From positions 1,298,492 through 1,362,491 of the forward strand of contig OX246744.1 in assembly GCA_945910005.1 (NCBI GenBank): a stretch of DNA of 64,000 nucleotides, written 5' to 3'. Source of the DNA: Isoperla grammatica. Taxonomy: Eukaryota; Arthropoda; Insecta; Plecoptera; Perlodidae. Both the position numbers and the translations under genes were made by a program. Below are positions 30,687 to 43,729 of the stretch, piece after piece. Numbering within the stretch: position 1 is the first letter of the stretch; each line of letters begins with the position of its first letter. The notes beneath the pieces were generated by a model that saw nothing but the letters and a program-made list of their open reading frames with translations, was not told where the DNA came from and made no database searches.

Positions 30687-31241
30687 ATTTTCATAACAAT
30701 CCCTTTCACTGCCGAGATGTTGTTTTGTAATTTTGATAGTTAAGTAACCAATGAGGGAATTTTATGTATTATAATTTATAAAAACAATACCAAAACATAA
30801 AATTAATGTGCCGAGAAAATATACAATCGTAGGCGAGCTACGTATTACAAAGAATCCTTTGAAAGTGTGAAAGAACTACGTCTATTGTGTGCTTGCCAGG
30901 CAAGGTGAGAGATAAACCCGAGGTGTCGGGTTACTCGCTAACAATGACGTCACTAGTTCTATTCTAACCACACACAACCTCGTGTTTACCCGTGACAACA
31001 CGATGTTGTCCGGCCGGCCACGTTTACACGCTATAACAACAACAAACTGGTCGGCGTACAGTGGCCGTCCTAATGGTTCACTTTCCTTCCACGAGAGAGC
31101 GTTGGGCGTTGACGGGCTGACTGACCCGCAGCTGACCTTTAATTGAGGAGGTGGAAATGTCAATACCGAAATTATACATAAGCGGTTATACCAGGCGAAC
31201 CTTTCCGCGAGTTTCACTGTCATTCTTATCAAAATTGATAC

Positions 31242-31414
31242 TATACTTGGCCCAAGATAACCTTACATATATGCTTTCGTCACAGGCGAGGCTGCACTCG
31301 TAGCCAACCAGCGAACCGCCCGAGACAAACCCGCGCACATAGCGATCGCTGATTGGCTACGAACCCGTCGCCTGTGACGAAAGCATGTGTAAGGTAGTCT
31401 TGGGATTACTATAC
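31242..31414. mobile_element. TA-flanked MITE family A, copy 1
   Basis: The ends TATACTTGGCCCAAGA and TCTTGGGATTACTATA enclose inner inverted repeats GCTTTCGTCACAGGCGA / GCCTGTGACGAAAGCATG. Other copies are at 35541-35707 and 53032-53198, with a fragment at 38325. TA flanks suggest a Tc1/mariner-type source. Confidence 0.85.
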
Positions 31415-31740
31415 TATCAAGATCTACAAACAAAATCTCTCAAAAAAGAATGCACCATCGATTGTGTTTGGTTAAAAACGTGCTTAACAACGGCAGAAAT
31501 GTGTTAATTTTCGTTGAAACAGCGTGCACGAGAGCCCAAGGATCTGAGGCCGGCACGAGATATTATAAGTTACGTTAGGAGGACTCTAGTTTAGAAACAA
31601 TCACACATTGTAACACAAGATGTCGTCACACACAACTACTACTATACCGGCAGGAAGGCGTGCGCGTAATGGCGGCCGCACGCACGTGCTCGACAGAGGG
31701 GGGGCGAGGGGGGGAGGTTAGGCAACCCGCCCGTCATCAT

Positions 31741-31825
31741 CATCACCGCAGGCTTTCACCCAAACAATGAAACGAAACCTTCACGGACGGACGGAATTCA
31801 CTCGAATTGACTCTTTCTTTTTATA
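31741..31825 (-). promoter_or_regulatory. Possible TATA promoter and start codons for the missing 5' exon
   Basis: The minus strand has TATAAAAA at 31818-31825. About 75 nt downstream are three in-frame ATGs (31735-31743), opening MMMTGGLPNLPPSPP in GC-rich sequence that includes a NotI-type GCGGCCGC. The downstream donor (GTATAG) is poor. This is offered only because the gene's start must lie somewhere in 25267-63044. Confidence 0.15.
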
Positions 31826-32089
31826 ATTCGGGCCGAGCGAGCGGAATGTGTTACGAAAGCCTCCGTAATTCCTCGCGTCGCGTGTATAACAATATAACAA
31901 TAACAATTCGAGCGTGGTTACGACATTCTCAGCTGGCCAGTCTCGTGTGTTTACGAGGGGGGGCCTTCCTTACACTGTGCAGCTACATAGTTGTCAGTTA
32001 CTTCCTATCGTTCACGACTCATACAAAGAGATTCAACAGCAACCGTGGCAATGCTGACGTTATGGACAATTGTGAGTCTGATGCTTCAG

Positions 32090-32310
32090 TATTCATAGTA
32101 GTCCCCTAGTCCTAGGGGCGCTCGTTGTTGATAAGGATTTGTTTCGTTGATGGGAAATAACATGCAAACAACTGTTACCTTGGTAACAATGGGCGCCCCT
32201 AGATGTAGGGGCCGACTATGAATTCCAACCTATTCATAGTCGTCCCCTACTCCTAGGGGCGCCCGTTGTTGCTAAGGATTGGTTTTCTTTATGAGAAATA
32301 ACGTGTATAA
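32090..32310. mobile_element. Tourist-like MITE copy plus a partial third copy
   Basis: 32090-32230 repeats the 11940-12086 element in full, including GTTACCTTGGTAAC at 32174-32187. 32231-32310 is a left-half copy directly adjoining it. Confidence 0.8.
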
Positions 32311-32548
32311 AATTACAGACTAGGCAGTCAATCGGAAATTTGATTGGCCAGAGTTTCACTCATCTATGACGACAGCATCCACAAAGTTGCTGTGAACGAC
32401 GACAAAGTGTTGGTAGAATAAAGTGAACTTCGAGCATAAATTAGCCGATAATAAGATAAAATCTCGACATAATAATGAACACAAAATGAAGGCAAGCTAT
32501 GTTGATATAGACTGATCCCAATGGTTGAGCGTAGGGAAAGGATTCAAC

Positions 32549-32666
32549 ACAGCTTTTTACCTTCAAGTAAGATGACGAATTTGAAAGTTGACATTGAAGC
32601 GACATAATAAATACATGTTGGACTCGTGTTTCGTCATCATTTGTGTCATCTTATTCGAAGGTAAGC
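32549..32666. mobile_element. Short MITE related to 3921-4068
   Basis: The arms TTTTTACCTTCAAGTAAGATGACGAA-type and TTCGTCATC...ATCTTATTCGAAGGTAAGC face each other over about 118 bp. Confidence 0.5.
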
Positions 32667-35540
32667 TGACGGATCTCATCGCTACTCTCAACAAAATAAT
32701 GGTTAACAATTATTGTATTGGTAATTAAATCCGTTGAAACCGACGACATTTCTCCGTGGATCAGGGCTGGCCACGCATCCCAGGCGTCGGGGTGGTACGC
32801 CACTGGATGGTACGCAGCCCGAGGTACGCCCAATGATACAATAATATTACTGTGTGGACTATATCCTTAGTCTATATCCTTAGTGTGGACTGATATCCTT
32901 AGACCATGGATACGCCCAAGGTACGCCACTGCGTGGTACGCAGCCCGAGGTACGCCACTGGGTGGTACGCAGCCCGTGGTAAGCAGACTGGTGTCGAGTG
33001 AACCGTCCGTCTCAACTTACCGCGGTTTTGTGGCCACGTCTCAGATAATACCAACAGGTGTCTTCGTGTTTGTCGTCACCATGGCAACTAGAGATATCAT
33101 TGTCGTCACCATGGCAACTAGAGCCTCGACACGAAGGACGACAACACACAGTTGCCATTGTTATTACTCGATTAATAAACTCATTTTACACTGACAACAG
33201 AAAAGGATCGTTTGGTGATATGTTTTTAAAAAATATAGCCCACTTGTTACAAAGTTATCATTTCTGTCTCTACGGTGCCGAACGAGGCTAAAGTATAACA
33301 ACCTGGATGAAGTAACATTAAATCATTGTTGCATGCAATGTCAAGTCAATACTTTCAAAATGTTTTAATCACATCGTACGTTATTAAGAGTGTAAAATGT
33401 AAAAGGTTGTTTTTGTTTTGAATATTTGTTTTTACTACGTAGTTGACAACTATGATCACATGACTTCGGGGGGTGATTGGAGGAAAGGGACAAGTAGGAC
33501 GTGATGGGGATGAAAATGCTTGTGGTCAACGTCGATGCAACCCGCCCGCGGTGACCCCGCTAATGCGCACGCGTGACGTACAACGTGGAAGGGTGGCCGG
33601 TTATGACATGCCCATACACTGTACATTGCGACGACAGAAGCCCGCCAAGTGGAAACAAACTAGATGAAACTCGATTTAACTCGGTATAATTGAATTACTC
33701 CGACCAAGATGAAAGGCTTCTACGTGCATGGTCGGGGGGGGTATTTCGTGTCGGTCAGTTGGTACGGCAACATAATGGCGGGCGGAACACTCCCAGTTTT
33801 AGAGATTACTATAAATTAGAGACTTTGTTCTGAATACAAACGTATATTTAAATTTCTAGAAAAGATTTCCATTCATGTAGCGGCGAAGTTCTAGCTGGAA
33901 ATTACACAGATAATTATGGCGCGAAAACAGGCCATGACGTCATAGTGAGGTAATTCCCAGTCACGTTCAGCAGGAAACAATCTTCAACTGTTTCAAGAGC
34001 ATAGTTCACTTCTATGAGCTTATTCAAACGACATTAGTCAGAGATATCAACATAATAAATACAGTTACATATAGTGTAATTTTAGTACAAACTAAGAGAA
34101 TAACGGGTTTTCAAAAAGACAACAATGTATTCGTTTCACAGCTTGACGAGTTGTCCAGAGCACTTTGAAGACTGTTTGGACACAATCAGCTCGAAAGGCG
34201 GGAGAGTTGAACGTTTTTTGTTCGTATCTTTGAAATAGTTTCAAAATCAAACCTTTGTAATGATGCAGGACTAGATACACTATCAAGATATACGGATATT
34301 CCAAAGAATTATACACGTATTACTATTAGGCTTATAGATCAAATTGTACAATTTGAAATACAGTTTAGTAACAATTTTTACAATTTTGTAAGAATTTATT
34401 CAAAAAACAATCAATTTTGAATCCTTTTTTGAGAATATCTGTAAAGATTTCGAACCGTAGCTCTCCAAGCTGCAGTCGAACAATGTTGGGCAAGGGACCA
34501 ACCACGCAGCGAATAGAAGGGCCCTGGGCCGCGTCACGTATAGGCCTAGGCTACGCACAGAACGTATCATTACCGGGACGAAGAGTTGCCAAACTGTGCA
34601 CACGAGACTAGGAATGATAATCTGCGAGATCGTGTGAGCTACTAGAGCAGTGACAACGTGACTTACGCAACATTCATTCATTCATTCATTCACTCATTCA
34701 TTCACTCACTCACTCAAGCGAGACCTTGAGTGAATGGATCCAGCCCGACTAGGCCCGGCCTAGGCGAACCTAGGCGGGCACACATCTCTATAAACATATA
34801 GTCGCTGATAAACATATAGTCGCTGATAAACATATAGTCAATGGTTATCGAATATAGATCGAATATAGTAGGACACACATATCTATAAAGAGATGTATGT
34901 TTTCCTCGCTGCTGATAGACAGACTTATAGTCAATGATTATCGAGTATAGATCGGTGGAATTATATACACAAACTATCAACGATAGATTATTGTTGTTTC
35001 AATTCAATTGATAGTTTGCCAGTTTTCTTTCAACATACACTTGTTATGGTGGTAGTGCAGATAGAAAAAGAGAAAGAGAGAGAGAGAGAGAGATTATCGT
35101 GGCTTCCAGTATCAACACCTTTTCCTCCCTCCACCAATCTGTTGTCTTCGCTAGCCTTAATCCCGCCTTTTAAAAATACCTTAATCAATCAATCAATCAA
35201 TCTTCCTTTCCTTTTTTATCTCTCTCTTTTTTATCCTTTCCTTTTTTATCTCTCAACTCTTTTCATTCCACACCCCGTCTTTCCTTCCTAAATGTCTTTC
35301 TTTCACCTCGTTCATACATTGTCCTTCCTCTCTCATGCTCTATGTATAAATTGATTTTCACTCGAATAAATAAAAGATAGCTATTATGTATAGCTACTAC
35401 ACAAGTGATCAGATCTACTGCCCGTTTCATGCACGATGTTTCAACGATTCTCGGCGATCTTTCACACATTCGTTTCATCTACCGCTTAGTACATTGCCCA
35501 CCCCTCACTAGTCACACCCGCTGTGATTGTATACTCGTCG
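32667..35540. other. Repeat-rich, no gene: small duplications and simple repeats
   Basis: 32790-32980 has several GTACGCCACTGGATGGTACG-type duplications. 33069-33122 has two copies of TTGTCGTCACCATGGCAACT spaced 31 bp. TCATTCAT runs lie near 34675-34715, and three copies of AAACATATAGTCGCTGAT lie near 34793-34840. GA and TCAATCAA microsatellites occur near 35070 and 35182. Confidence 0.6.
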
Positions 35541-35852
35541 TATAGTTGTCCCAAGACTACCTTACACATGCTTTCGTCACAGGCGACTGGTTCGCAGCCA
35601 ATCAGCGATCGGTATTGGCGCTGGTGTGTCTCGGGCGGTTCGCTGGTTGGCTACGACTGCCCCGGATGTGACGAAAGCAGGTGTAAAGTAATCTTGGGTC
35701 CACTATACAACATCTTCGGTAATGCTTCCGTCACGGGTGGGTGAGCGGCAGCCAACCAGCGACCGTGGCTAATTCAGATACCTGCTCGTCGAGCTAGCCG
35801 AGACCGTAAACACGTCATCGATTGATGACGAAAGCATTATACCGAAGTTGTT
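35541..35852. mobile_element. MITE family A copy 2 followed directly by MITE family B copy 1
   Basis: Family A spans 35541-35707 (TATAGTTGTCCCAAGA ... TCTTGGGTCCACTATA). Family B begins at the next bases and runs to about 35852, with ends ACAACATCTTCGGTAATGCT and GCATTATACCGAAGTTGTT. The two share GCTT(T/C)CGTCAC and GTGACGAAAGC cores. Confidence 0.8.
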
Positions 35853-35958
35853 TTAAGAAACCTATAGTGTCCAGATATCCAATACACGGTCGTCAATGAA
35901 ACCGAGAAGAAGCGGCTATTTGGTCATCCCGAGATGTTACGGCCAACATTACACACAC

Positions 35959-36215
35959 CACGTGTCAACTAAACTGCTCGCCAACACAGACCACGTGTCA
36001 ACTAAACTGCTCGCCAACACAGACCACGTGTCAACTAAACTGCTCGCCAACACAGACCACGTGTCAACTAAACTGCTCGCCAACACACACCACGCGTCAA
36101 CTAAACTGCTCGCCAACACAGACCACGTGTCAACTAAACTGCTCGCCAACACAGACCACGTGTCAACTAAACTGCTCGCCAACACAGACCACGTGTCACA
36201 CTGCTCGCCAACAGT
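35959..36215. repeat. 33-bp minisatellite, eight units, seven with a CACGTG E-box
   Basis: The unit is CACGTGTCAACTAAACTGCT plus CGCCAACACAGAC. CACGTG occurs at 35959, 35992, 36025, 36058, 36124, 36157 and 36190; the unit at 36091 has CACGCG instead. Spacing is exactly 33 bp. Confidence 0.95.
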
Positions 36216-37636
36216 TGGGCGGGCGGTGAGGTAGTAAAACTGCAGTTATTTATTTGGCAGTCGGGAAAACAATCGCGCGGTCTCTGCGTCAATGCGGATA
36301 GAAATAGCGTCGGCCGGCGATGACATTAGCCGTAGTGACGTCATAATCAGTGGGAACGCGTCCAAGCTGCTGTATGGCCGGACACCTTGATGGTGACTCT
36401 GCCAGTCGTAAGAGTTAGGTCCTCGAACAATAAGTCCTCCCAGCACGCCATTAAGTTGAGACACCAAGGCCCGGACTCACAAGATATATCATCCCAAGTG
36501 ATCATCCGATGTGTTTCTCGTTTCTTATGAATCCAGGCCCAGATCACACGAACAAGTTACTATTTTCTGGTGGGACGATTGTTCTTGGATCTGACCCGGC
36601 TTCACAAGAGATCCCAAGTTATAGACTGGTGGTCTCCGTTGTCAATAAACTTGTCCATCAACTCCTTTCCTCGTTTACTCTCTTAAACACTTAACTTTGT
36701 TAATACTCTGTTCCAGTAGTTGTGTAACGACGGCCAAACCGCACTCCCCGCACTCAATTACAAGAACTGATTTGCAGTAGGGCTCATTACACAATTTATT
36801 ATGTAGTGCATCGTTGCTATGACGGCTCTTAAGTCACCATCTACATACAGATAAACTTACGTCAATTTCTCAGTAAAAAAAAAAAAAAAAGTCCGAACGG
36901 GGACTCGAAGCCTCGATCGCACTGGAAGAAGGAATAATCCCGACGAACCACTCTGATTGGTTGATTACGTCTCTCAACCCCTTCATCAATATCGCTGCAG
37001 ATCACTAACCCCCCCCCCCCCCCCCATGACGTGTTATTCAATCAGTGTTTATTATCAACATATACTCGGCGGGTGTTAACGCCGTCAGTCCAATAACGAA
37101 TACGCGCGTATCAACATCGCTCGTATAAATCGTGTAAACATCTCCTCTAAGTGTTGGTAGCTTCACAAAGCTTGTTTACAATCTAAACGTCTAAACAGAG
37201 CAACACTCGATACGGTTGCTATCGTCAAGCTTAACAAGCTGCTAAGCTGTAAACATTTGAAAAAAACTGACATTTAGTTTAGAGGTACACCCACCGTCTG
37301 ACATATTAAGTAAATCAAGGTTATAGTCGAGATATCTTGCATCATAACAGCACGGTTATTTATAGGGAACTAATCACTCTTTCTTGTCAAACATACAACA
37401 TTAAAAGGCCTATTTCTAAAACTAGCCAGCGTTCTTCGACATGATCAGACAAATATTGCCTTTCATCTCCTACCTAGGGCCAAGTATATACAAGTTTCAC
37501 GATGCCCAACAACATCAGACATATTGAACCTCGGCAACGAAGAACTCGTCAAGTTCTACTAACTAACCCGAAAGTGTGTTAGTATAAGGAAGATATCCGT
37601 ACTACCCTTGATTTACACATGTCGGCGAGTATACCT
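36216..37636. other. No gene: SINE-like pieces and homopolymers
   Basis: A minus-strand B-box-like GCTTCGAGTCCCC lies near 36904-36917, after an A-run. A C-run lies at 37010-37025. A fragment GACTCTGCCAGTCGTAAGA (36401) matches the dispersed motif at 25320. Confidence 0.5.
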
Positions 37637-37842
37637 AAAGGTCTCTCACACCAAGAAGTAAGATAGTGTGTCAGGGGAGTCAGGACCGCCCGCAATTAGT
37701 TTCCAACTTAACAAGTGCGCGAATCACTAACGTTTTTCCCGATTATCTGGTACGTTACCGTAAAAAAACTTATCGCAACCAAATTGTACTAGATAATCGG
37801 GAAAAACGTTAGTGATTCGTGCTTGTTAAGTTGAAAATGAAA
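37637..37842. mobile_element. Second copy of the GTCAGGACCGCCC MITE, right end truncated
   Basis: Shares AGGTCTCTCACACCAAGAAG, GTCAGGACCGCCC and GATTATCTGGTA with the element at 26393-26703; the distal right arm is missing. Confidence 0.75.
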
Positions 37843-40380
37843 AAGTAACTATCTGACTTCTTTGGGTACCGCGACTTTCATAGAGTTGTTCCTAGTAGAT
37901 GTTAAGAGGTAGAAAAGTAGAAAATTAAGTTTGAAGTATACTATTACACTCGGCTATAGTGTAAGCATGAAACTAATTACTTTAAAGACCCCCTAAGCTC
38001 TCAGTTTCATGCATGACCACGTACTTTGCGTAGATGTCGCTATAGACGAAGACGTCTGTGGAATACATTAAACAGTCCCACAGCTGCTGCTGCGTATATG
38101 TGCACTGTATAAACTGCATATACTTACATACACCCCCACCATTAACCGGCCAAGGCTTAGCTTGACTAGACATTCGCTCATCAATCGGCCAACAGTTTTT
38201 ACGCGGGCAAAAAGCTTCTACAGCTCACAGCATGCTGCTGCTGTTGCATCGTATCGTCCATGGAATGTCATGTCATTGCCTAATAAGGGCTAAGCTATCT
38301 GCCTGCACACTGTGCAGTGCACAGCTATACTTGGCCCAAGACATCATAGTTACCCTAGATGCAGCCTCACTTCGCTTTAAGGCACTAGATGAAGTCTTAA
38401 GGCACTAGATGTAGCCTCACTTCGCTTTAAGGCACTCTCATGCTAACCTCACATAACCGCAGTTTACACGGACATTTATAGATTCCAGGCCTTCTTCAAA
38501 ATATATTCAAAAGAACGGAACAAATTTGCATTAAATACAAATTATACTATTAAATCAATTATTTAAATATAAATGTTTACACCTAGTTACAAGCAGTGGT
38601 GTATTCCTAAAATATAAAGTGCCTAAGCCCGTCTAGGCTCGAATACACCACTGATTACAAGGAGTCAGGTTTCGTGCTTACTAGCTAGAGTGTACTAACA
38701 TTCTTAAAATGAAAAGGGGACCTCATTTTGTCACCTCTTACGACCAGCAGAGTCACGCTCTGGGTCCAATCTTACCCCGGACAAAGCTGAACATTGTTAA
38801 ACAACTTGTAATGAACAATTGGTATAGGTTTTCTCTGCTGGATGTCAAATAGACAGACCTACACACAAAGCAAGTGTGTTTGATACGAGATACACATAAC
38901 GTAAAGAAGAAGAAGAAGAACCGGAGGCTGTGATACCACCGCCACCTATATATAGGCACCGCCCTGTTTAGATGCACGCCATCTAATAATAGCATTGTTT
39001 CGTGTGGTGGTCACGCCTATTATATGTTGCAGCACTGCGAAGTGAATCAGGGGAAATTATATTATGTATTTCAAAAGTGAAGTGACCCGACATTGTTTAG
39101 ACATAAGTCCAGAGACAAAGTGTTTACACTCTTACAGTGTAATAGAAAGTGTTTACACACTCACAGTGTAATAGAGAGGTTTGTTTCGCAAATATACGTA
39201 CGGAGTGTATGGTCACGTGGGTATAGCGAACACAATCAGACCGAACGTTTTAATCAATACAAATGTGTATTTATTGTCAAAAACTAGGCTACAAGAACTG
39301 ATTTTCAATGGGAGACATATACCATTTATTACTTCGTTGCTAAGACGGCTCCAAAGTCATATTTATTATAATATAGATTTAAGTCAAATTGACAAAATAA
39401 AAAAGAACGAAAAAAACAAAAATCACAACCGGGCACTGGCATAGAAAGCAAGAAAAATTAGGTAATTTCAATGATATCTCTGATCTCAAATTGTGTATAA
39501 TTTGATCGCAAAAAGTGATTTTTTTTTACTATTTTTAGAAAATCTCCAGGTATTGATGATATTCAACCCCACAGCATCATTCCAGAATGTGTCTATATGA
39601 ATGTAATTGTACAAGTATACGATGTGTCCCAACCCAGCAGTCCGCGTTGTGATGGTGAAAAAGTTGTAAAACTTGGGTTGAAATCGTTATCCTGTATAAC
39701 ACACATCTCAGCTTCGGTTATTTCACTTTGCCGAAACGAAGATAACCGTTTATGCACGTGCTTTTATCTCCTTGTACCGCATCACCTTATTAAGCTCACG
39801 GCCAGTATTTAACCATGCGCAGTATAAAAATGCATTTTCTCGCGCATAAAACATTCGTTCTATTATCGCGTATAGTTTTACGAGATTTCGGTTCCAGCTC
39901 GTACCTACCTTGAGGCGTGTGTGCAACTGATGCGTGCCCTGTACAACGTGCGAGATAAGGCGAGGCGAGTCACATTAAAGTCACGTGTACACACACCTCA
40001 TATACGTACGTGACAAGTAAACAACCCGTTCGAATCGACATCAAAACCGTTTCGTTATTCACCATTTGCTTCCTAATTTATCACTAGATTGAGGTCCGAA
40101 TTCACAAAACTTTCTAATCGAACATATAAACTAATCTCGAATTAATACCCACGGTTTCAATAAACATTACATACAGAATGCACGGTGGGTGGCTTCTTCT
40201 ACCGGGCGCCATTTTTGATCTCCGATTAACAGAAAATCTTGGGATTAAAGTTTGGCGAAACTGACCCTGAAGATGATTCTTGTTGCTTTACTTATGTACA
40301 CATTATTGCAAACATGCTTGATTTCGAAACGATGAGGGGGCCCCCGGTGATAGATGAAGATGAAGGACAATTTACAAAAC
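37843..40380. other. No gene recognised
   Basis: Contains a family A MITE fragment at 38325-38372 and a three-fold GGCACTAGATG.AG duplication near 38380-38430. A duplicated GTGTTTACAC.CT.ACAGTGTAATAGA lies near 39119-39176. ORFs are short and unconvincing. Confidence 0.5.
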
Positions 40381-40462
40381 ACGCACGATGACTAATACGG
40401 GATTCGAACCCACATCTCTAGGAGCCGTGCGCTCAGAACCTGCGCCCCAACCAACAGTCATT
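40381..40462 (-). mobile_element. tRNA-like SINE head
   Basis: The minus strand has an exact B box (GGTTCGAATCC) in a T-arm-like context. The two ends TGACT/AGTCA could pair as a partial acceptor stem. The A box is degenerate and the anticodon arm is poor, so this is a tRNA-derived repeat rather than a functional tRNA. Confidence 0.5.
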
Positions 40463-40742
40463 ACGGCTACATTTGTTTTTAGAAAAACAAAATTTCATTA
40501 CCTCTTTCCTCCTCACGAACTCAGTAGTAAAATGCCTGCCTGATGTAATGTGGCATCATATACGTGTGTTCTATGTGTACAACACGACACAGCCACGAGA
40601 AGGGGTAACATGCTGCATCGTGTCTAGTATCGACTGGCTTGGCTTGGGGTTGGACGCGGCCACATAGCCTAAATAATGCACAGCCCTCTTTTACTGCATC
40701 GCTGCAGCAGGGCGGGAGATTTACAGCCCCACACGGATACCG

Positions 40743-41331
40743 GCGACCCGCAACCCTTCACGGCTCAGCCACAACCCGCCCTCCATCAGCGATCATACAG
40801 CCCCAAGGATATATACGGGCGACCCGCAACCCTTCACGGCATAGCCACAACCCGCCCTCCATCAGCGATCATACAGCCCCAAGGATATATACGGGCGACC
40901 CGCAACCCTTCACGGCATAGCCACAACCCGCCCTCCATCAGCGATCATACAGCCCCAAGGATATATACGGGCGACCCGCAACCCTTCACGGCATAGCCAC
41001 AACCCGCCCTCCATCAGCGATCATACAGCCCCAAGGATATATACGGGCGACCCGCAACCCTTCACGGCATAGCCACAACCCGCCCTCCATCAGCGATCAT
41101 ACAGCCCCAAGGATATATACGGGCGACCCGCAACCCTTCACGGCATAGCCACAACCCGCCCTCCATCAGCGATCATACAGCCCCAAGGATATATACGGGC
41201 GACCCGCAACCCTTCACGGCATAGCCACAACCCGCCCTCCATCAGCGATCATACAGCCCCAAGGATATATACGGGCGACCCGCAACCCTTCACGGCATAG
41301 CCACAACCCGCCCTCCATCAGCGATCATACA
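40743..41331. repeat. 76-bp minisatellite, eight copies
   Basis: Unit starts CGACCCGCAACCCTTCACGG at 40744 and then every 76 bp to 41276. Copies are almost identical, which suggests recent expansion. Confidence 0.95.
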
Positions 41332-41404
41332 GGGCTCACGGCGAAACACGTCGGGTGCAGCTTCACTAGAAGCCGCGCGACGCAGAGCTTGTTTTCTGTA
41401 CGAG

Positions 41405-43275
41405 AACCCGAGTATGTTCACTTAACTTGATTCCTTCTAATTAATCTCAATTACATCTACCTTTAGCGTATATGAACATACCTGCCTGACATACCACAGA
41501 TTTTGAGATAATTGCGTAAGTTTCGGGGGCTGTCTGTCTGTCATTCGAAAATTAAGTAAAGTCACACAAAGTTTTGTTTTCTAAGAAAACCTGAGTATGT
41601 TCTCTTTACTCGATTCCTTCTAACTAATCTCAATTACATCTACCTTTAGCGTATATGAACATACCTTGGTGACATACCACAGATTTTGAGATAATCGCGT
41701 AAGTTTCAGGGGCTGTCTGTCTGTCATTCGAAAATTAAGTAAAGTCACACAAAGTTTTGTTTTCTAAGAAAACCTGAGTATGTTCACTTAACTTGATTCC
41801 TTCTAACTGATCTCAATTACATCCACGTTTAGCGTATATGAACATACCTGCGTGACATACCACAGATTTTGAGATAATCGCGTAAGTTTCAGGGGCTGAC
41901 TGTCTGTCATTCGAAAATTACGTAATGCCACACAAAGTTTTGTTTTCTAAGAAAACCTGAGTATGTTCTCTTAACTTGATTTCTTCTAATTAATCTCAAT
42001 TACATCTACCTTTAGCGTATATGAACATACCTGCGTGACGTACCACACAATTTGAGATAATTGCGTAAGTTTCAGGGGCTGTCTGTCTGTCATTCGAAAA
42101 TTACGTAATGTCACACAAGGTTTTGTTTTCTAAGAAAACCTGAGTATGTTCTCTTAACTTGATTCCTTCTAATTAATCTCAATTACATCTACCTTTAGCG
42201 TACATTAACATACCTTAGTGACATACCACAGATTTTGAGATAATCGCGTAAGTTTCAGGGGCTGTCTATCTGTCATTCGAAAATTAAGTAATGTCACACA
42301 AAGCTTTGTTTTTTAAGAGAACCTGAGTACGTTCACTTATCTTGATTCCTTCTAATTAATCTCAATTACATCTACCTTTAGCGTATATCAACATACCAGC
42401 GTGACATACCACAGATTTTGAGATAATCGCGTAAGTTTCAGGGGCTGACTGTCTGTCATTCGAAAATTACGTAATGTCACACGAAGTTTTGTTTTCTAAG
42501 AAAACCTGAGTATGTTCTCTTAACTTGATTCCTTCTAACTAATCTCAATTACATCTACCTTTAGCGTATATCAACATACCAGCGTGACATACCACAGATT
42601 TTGAGATAATCGCGTAAGTTTCAGGGGCTGACTGTCTGTCATTCGAAAATTAAGTTAAGTCACACAAAGTTTTGTTTTCTAAGAAAACCTGAGTATGTTC
42701 TTTTAACTTGATTTCTTCTAATTAATCTCAATTACATCTACCTTTAGCGTGTACGAACATACCAGCGTAACATACCACAGGGTTTGAGATAATTACGTAA
42801 GTTTCAGGGGCTGACTGTCTGTCATTCGAAAATTACGTAATGTCACACGAAGTTTTGTTTTCTAAGAAAACCTGAGTATGTTCTCTTAACTTGATTTCTT
42901 CTAATTAATCTCAATTACATCTACTTTTAGCGTATATGAACATACCTGCGTGACATACCACAGATTTCGAGATAATCGCGTAAGTTTCAGGGGCTGACTG
43001 TCTGTCATTCGAATATTAGGTAAAGTCACACAAAGTTTTGTTTTCGAAGAAAACCTGAGTATGTTCTCTTAACTTGATTTCTTCTAACTAATCTCAATTG
43101 CATCTACCTTTAGCGTATATGAACATACCCGCGTGACATACCACAGGTTTTGAGATAATCGCGTAAGTTTCGGGGGCTGACTATCTGTCATTCGAAAAGT
43201 ACGTAATGTCACACAAAGTTTTGTTTTCTAAGAGAATCTGAGTATGTTCACTTATCTTGATTCCTTCTAGTTAAT
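41405..43275. repeat. 183-bp satellite, ten copies plus part, with no length change
   Basis: GAGTATGTTC (or close variant) recurs at 41410, 41593, 41776, 41959, 42142, 42325, 42508, 42691, 42874, 43057 and 43240. Every spacing is exactly 183 bp although copies differ by many substitutions. No long ORF crosses it in any frame. Confidence 0.97.
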
Positions 43276-43729
43276 CTCTGTCTACCGCTCCCATCACACA
43301 CGCCGTTTCAACGAATACCACCATATTCCTGGCGTTATACCCACCGCCTTCCAACTACTCAACACAGACAACAATAATTCCAGCAATGCCATCATCACTA
43401 ACTGCTCGCGAGCAAAAAAAAAACACGCACACTACAGACAGACAAAACGTTCTGGTTAATCTAATAAAAAGCATCCACATTCCTCACATGACGCGAGAGA
43501 GAGACAAGAGCTGTATCATTAATTAGCAGCCTCGCTCGCCCGGCTGTAATTATTACTTGACAAGGTCACGTGACTGTGTGTGTTGTTGAGGCGCAGTTTG
43601 ATATGATCCGCTCACTCCACGCTTGATTGACGGCTGCGTGGATTAATAGACCGGGCGTCATCGTTCACAACAACAACAACAACAACAACAACGACGGAAA
43701 TAGAAGGCCGGCCGGTCTAACAGTCCGAC
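43276..43729. other. No gene: (CAA)n microsatellite
   Basis: A CAACAACAA tract at about 43667-43692; otherwise nothing recognised. Confidence 0.6.

Noticed and set aside
35959..36215. Regularly spaced repeats that might suggest a CRISPR array
   Set aside because: The whole unit repeats with no unique spacers, and the window is eukaryotic.
40381..40462. Possible minus-strand tRNA gene
   Set aside because: The B box and partial acceptor pairing are present, but the A box and anticodon arm are not credible; better explained as a SINE head.
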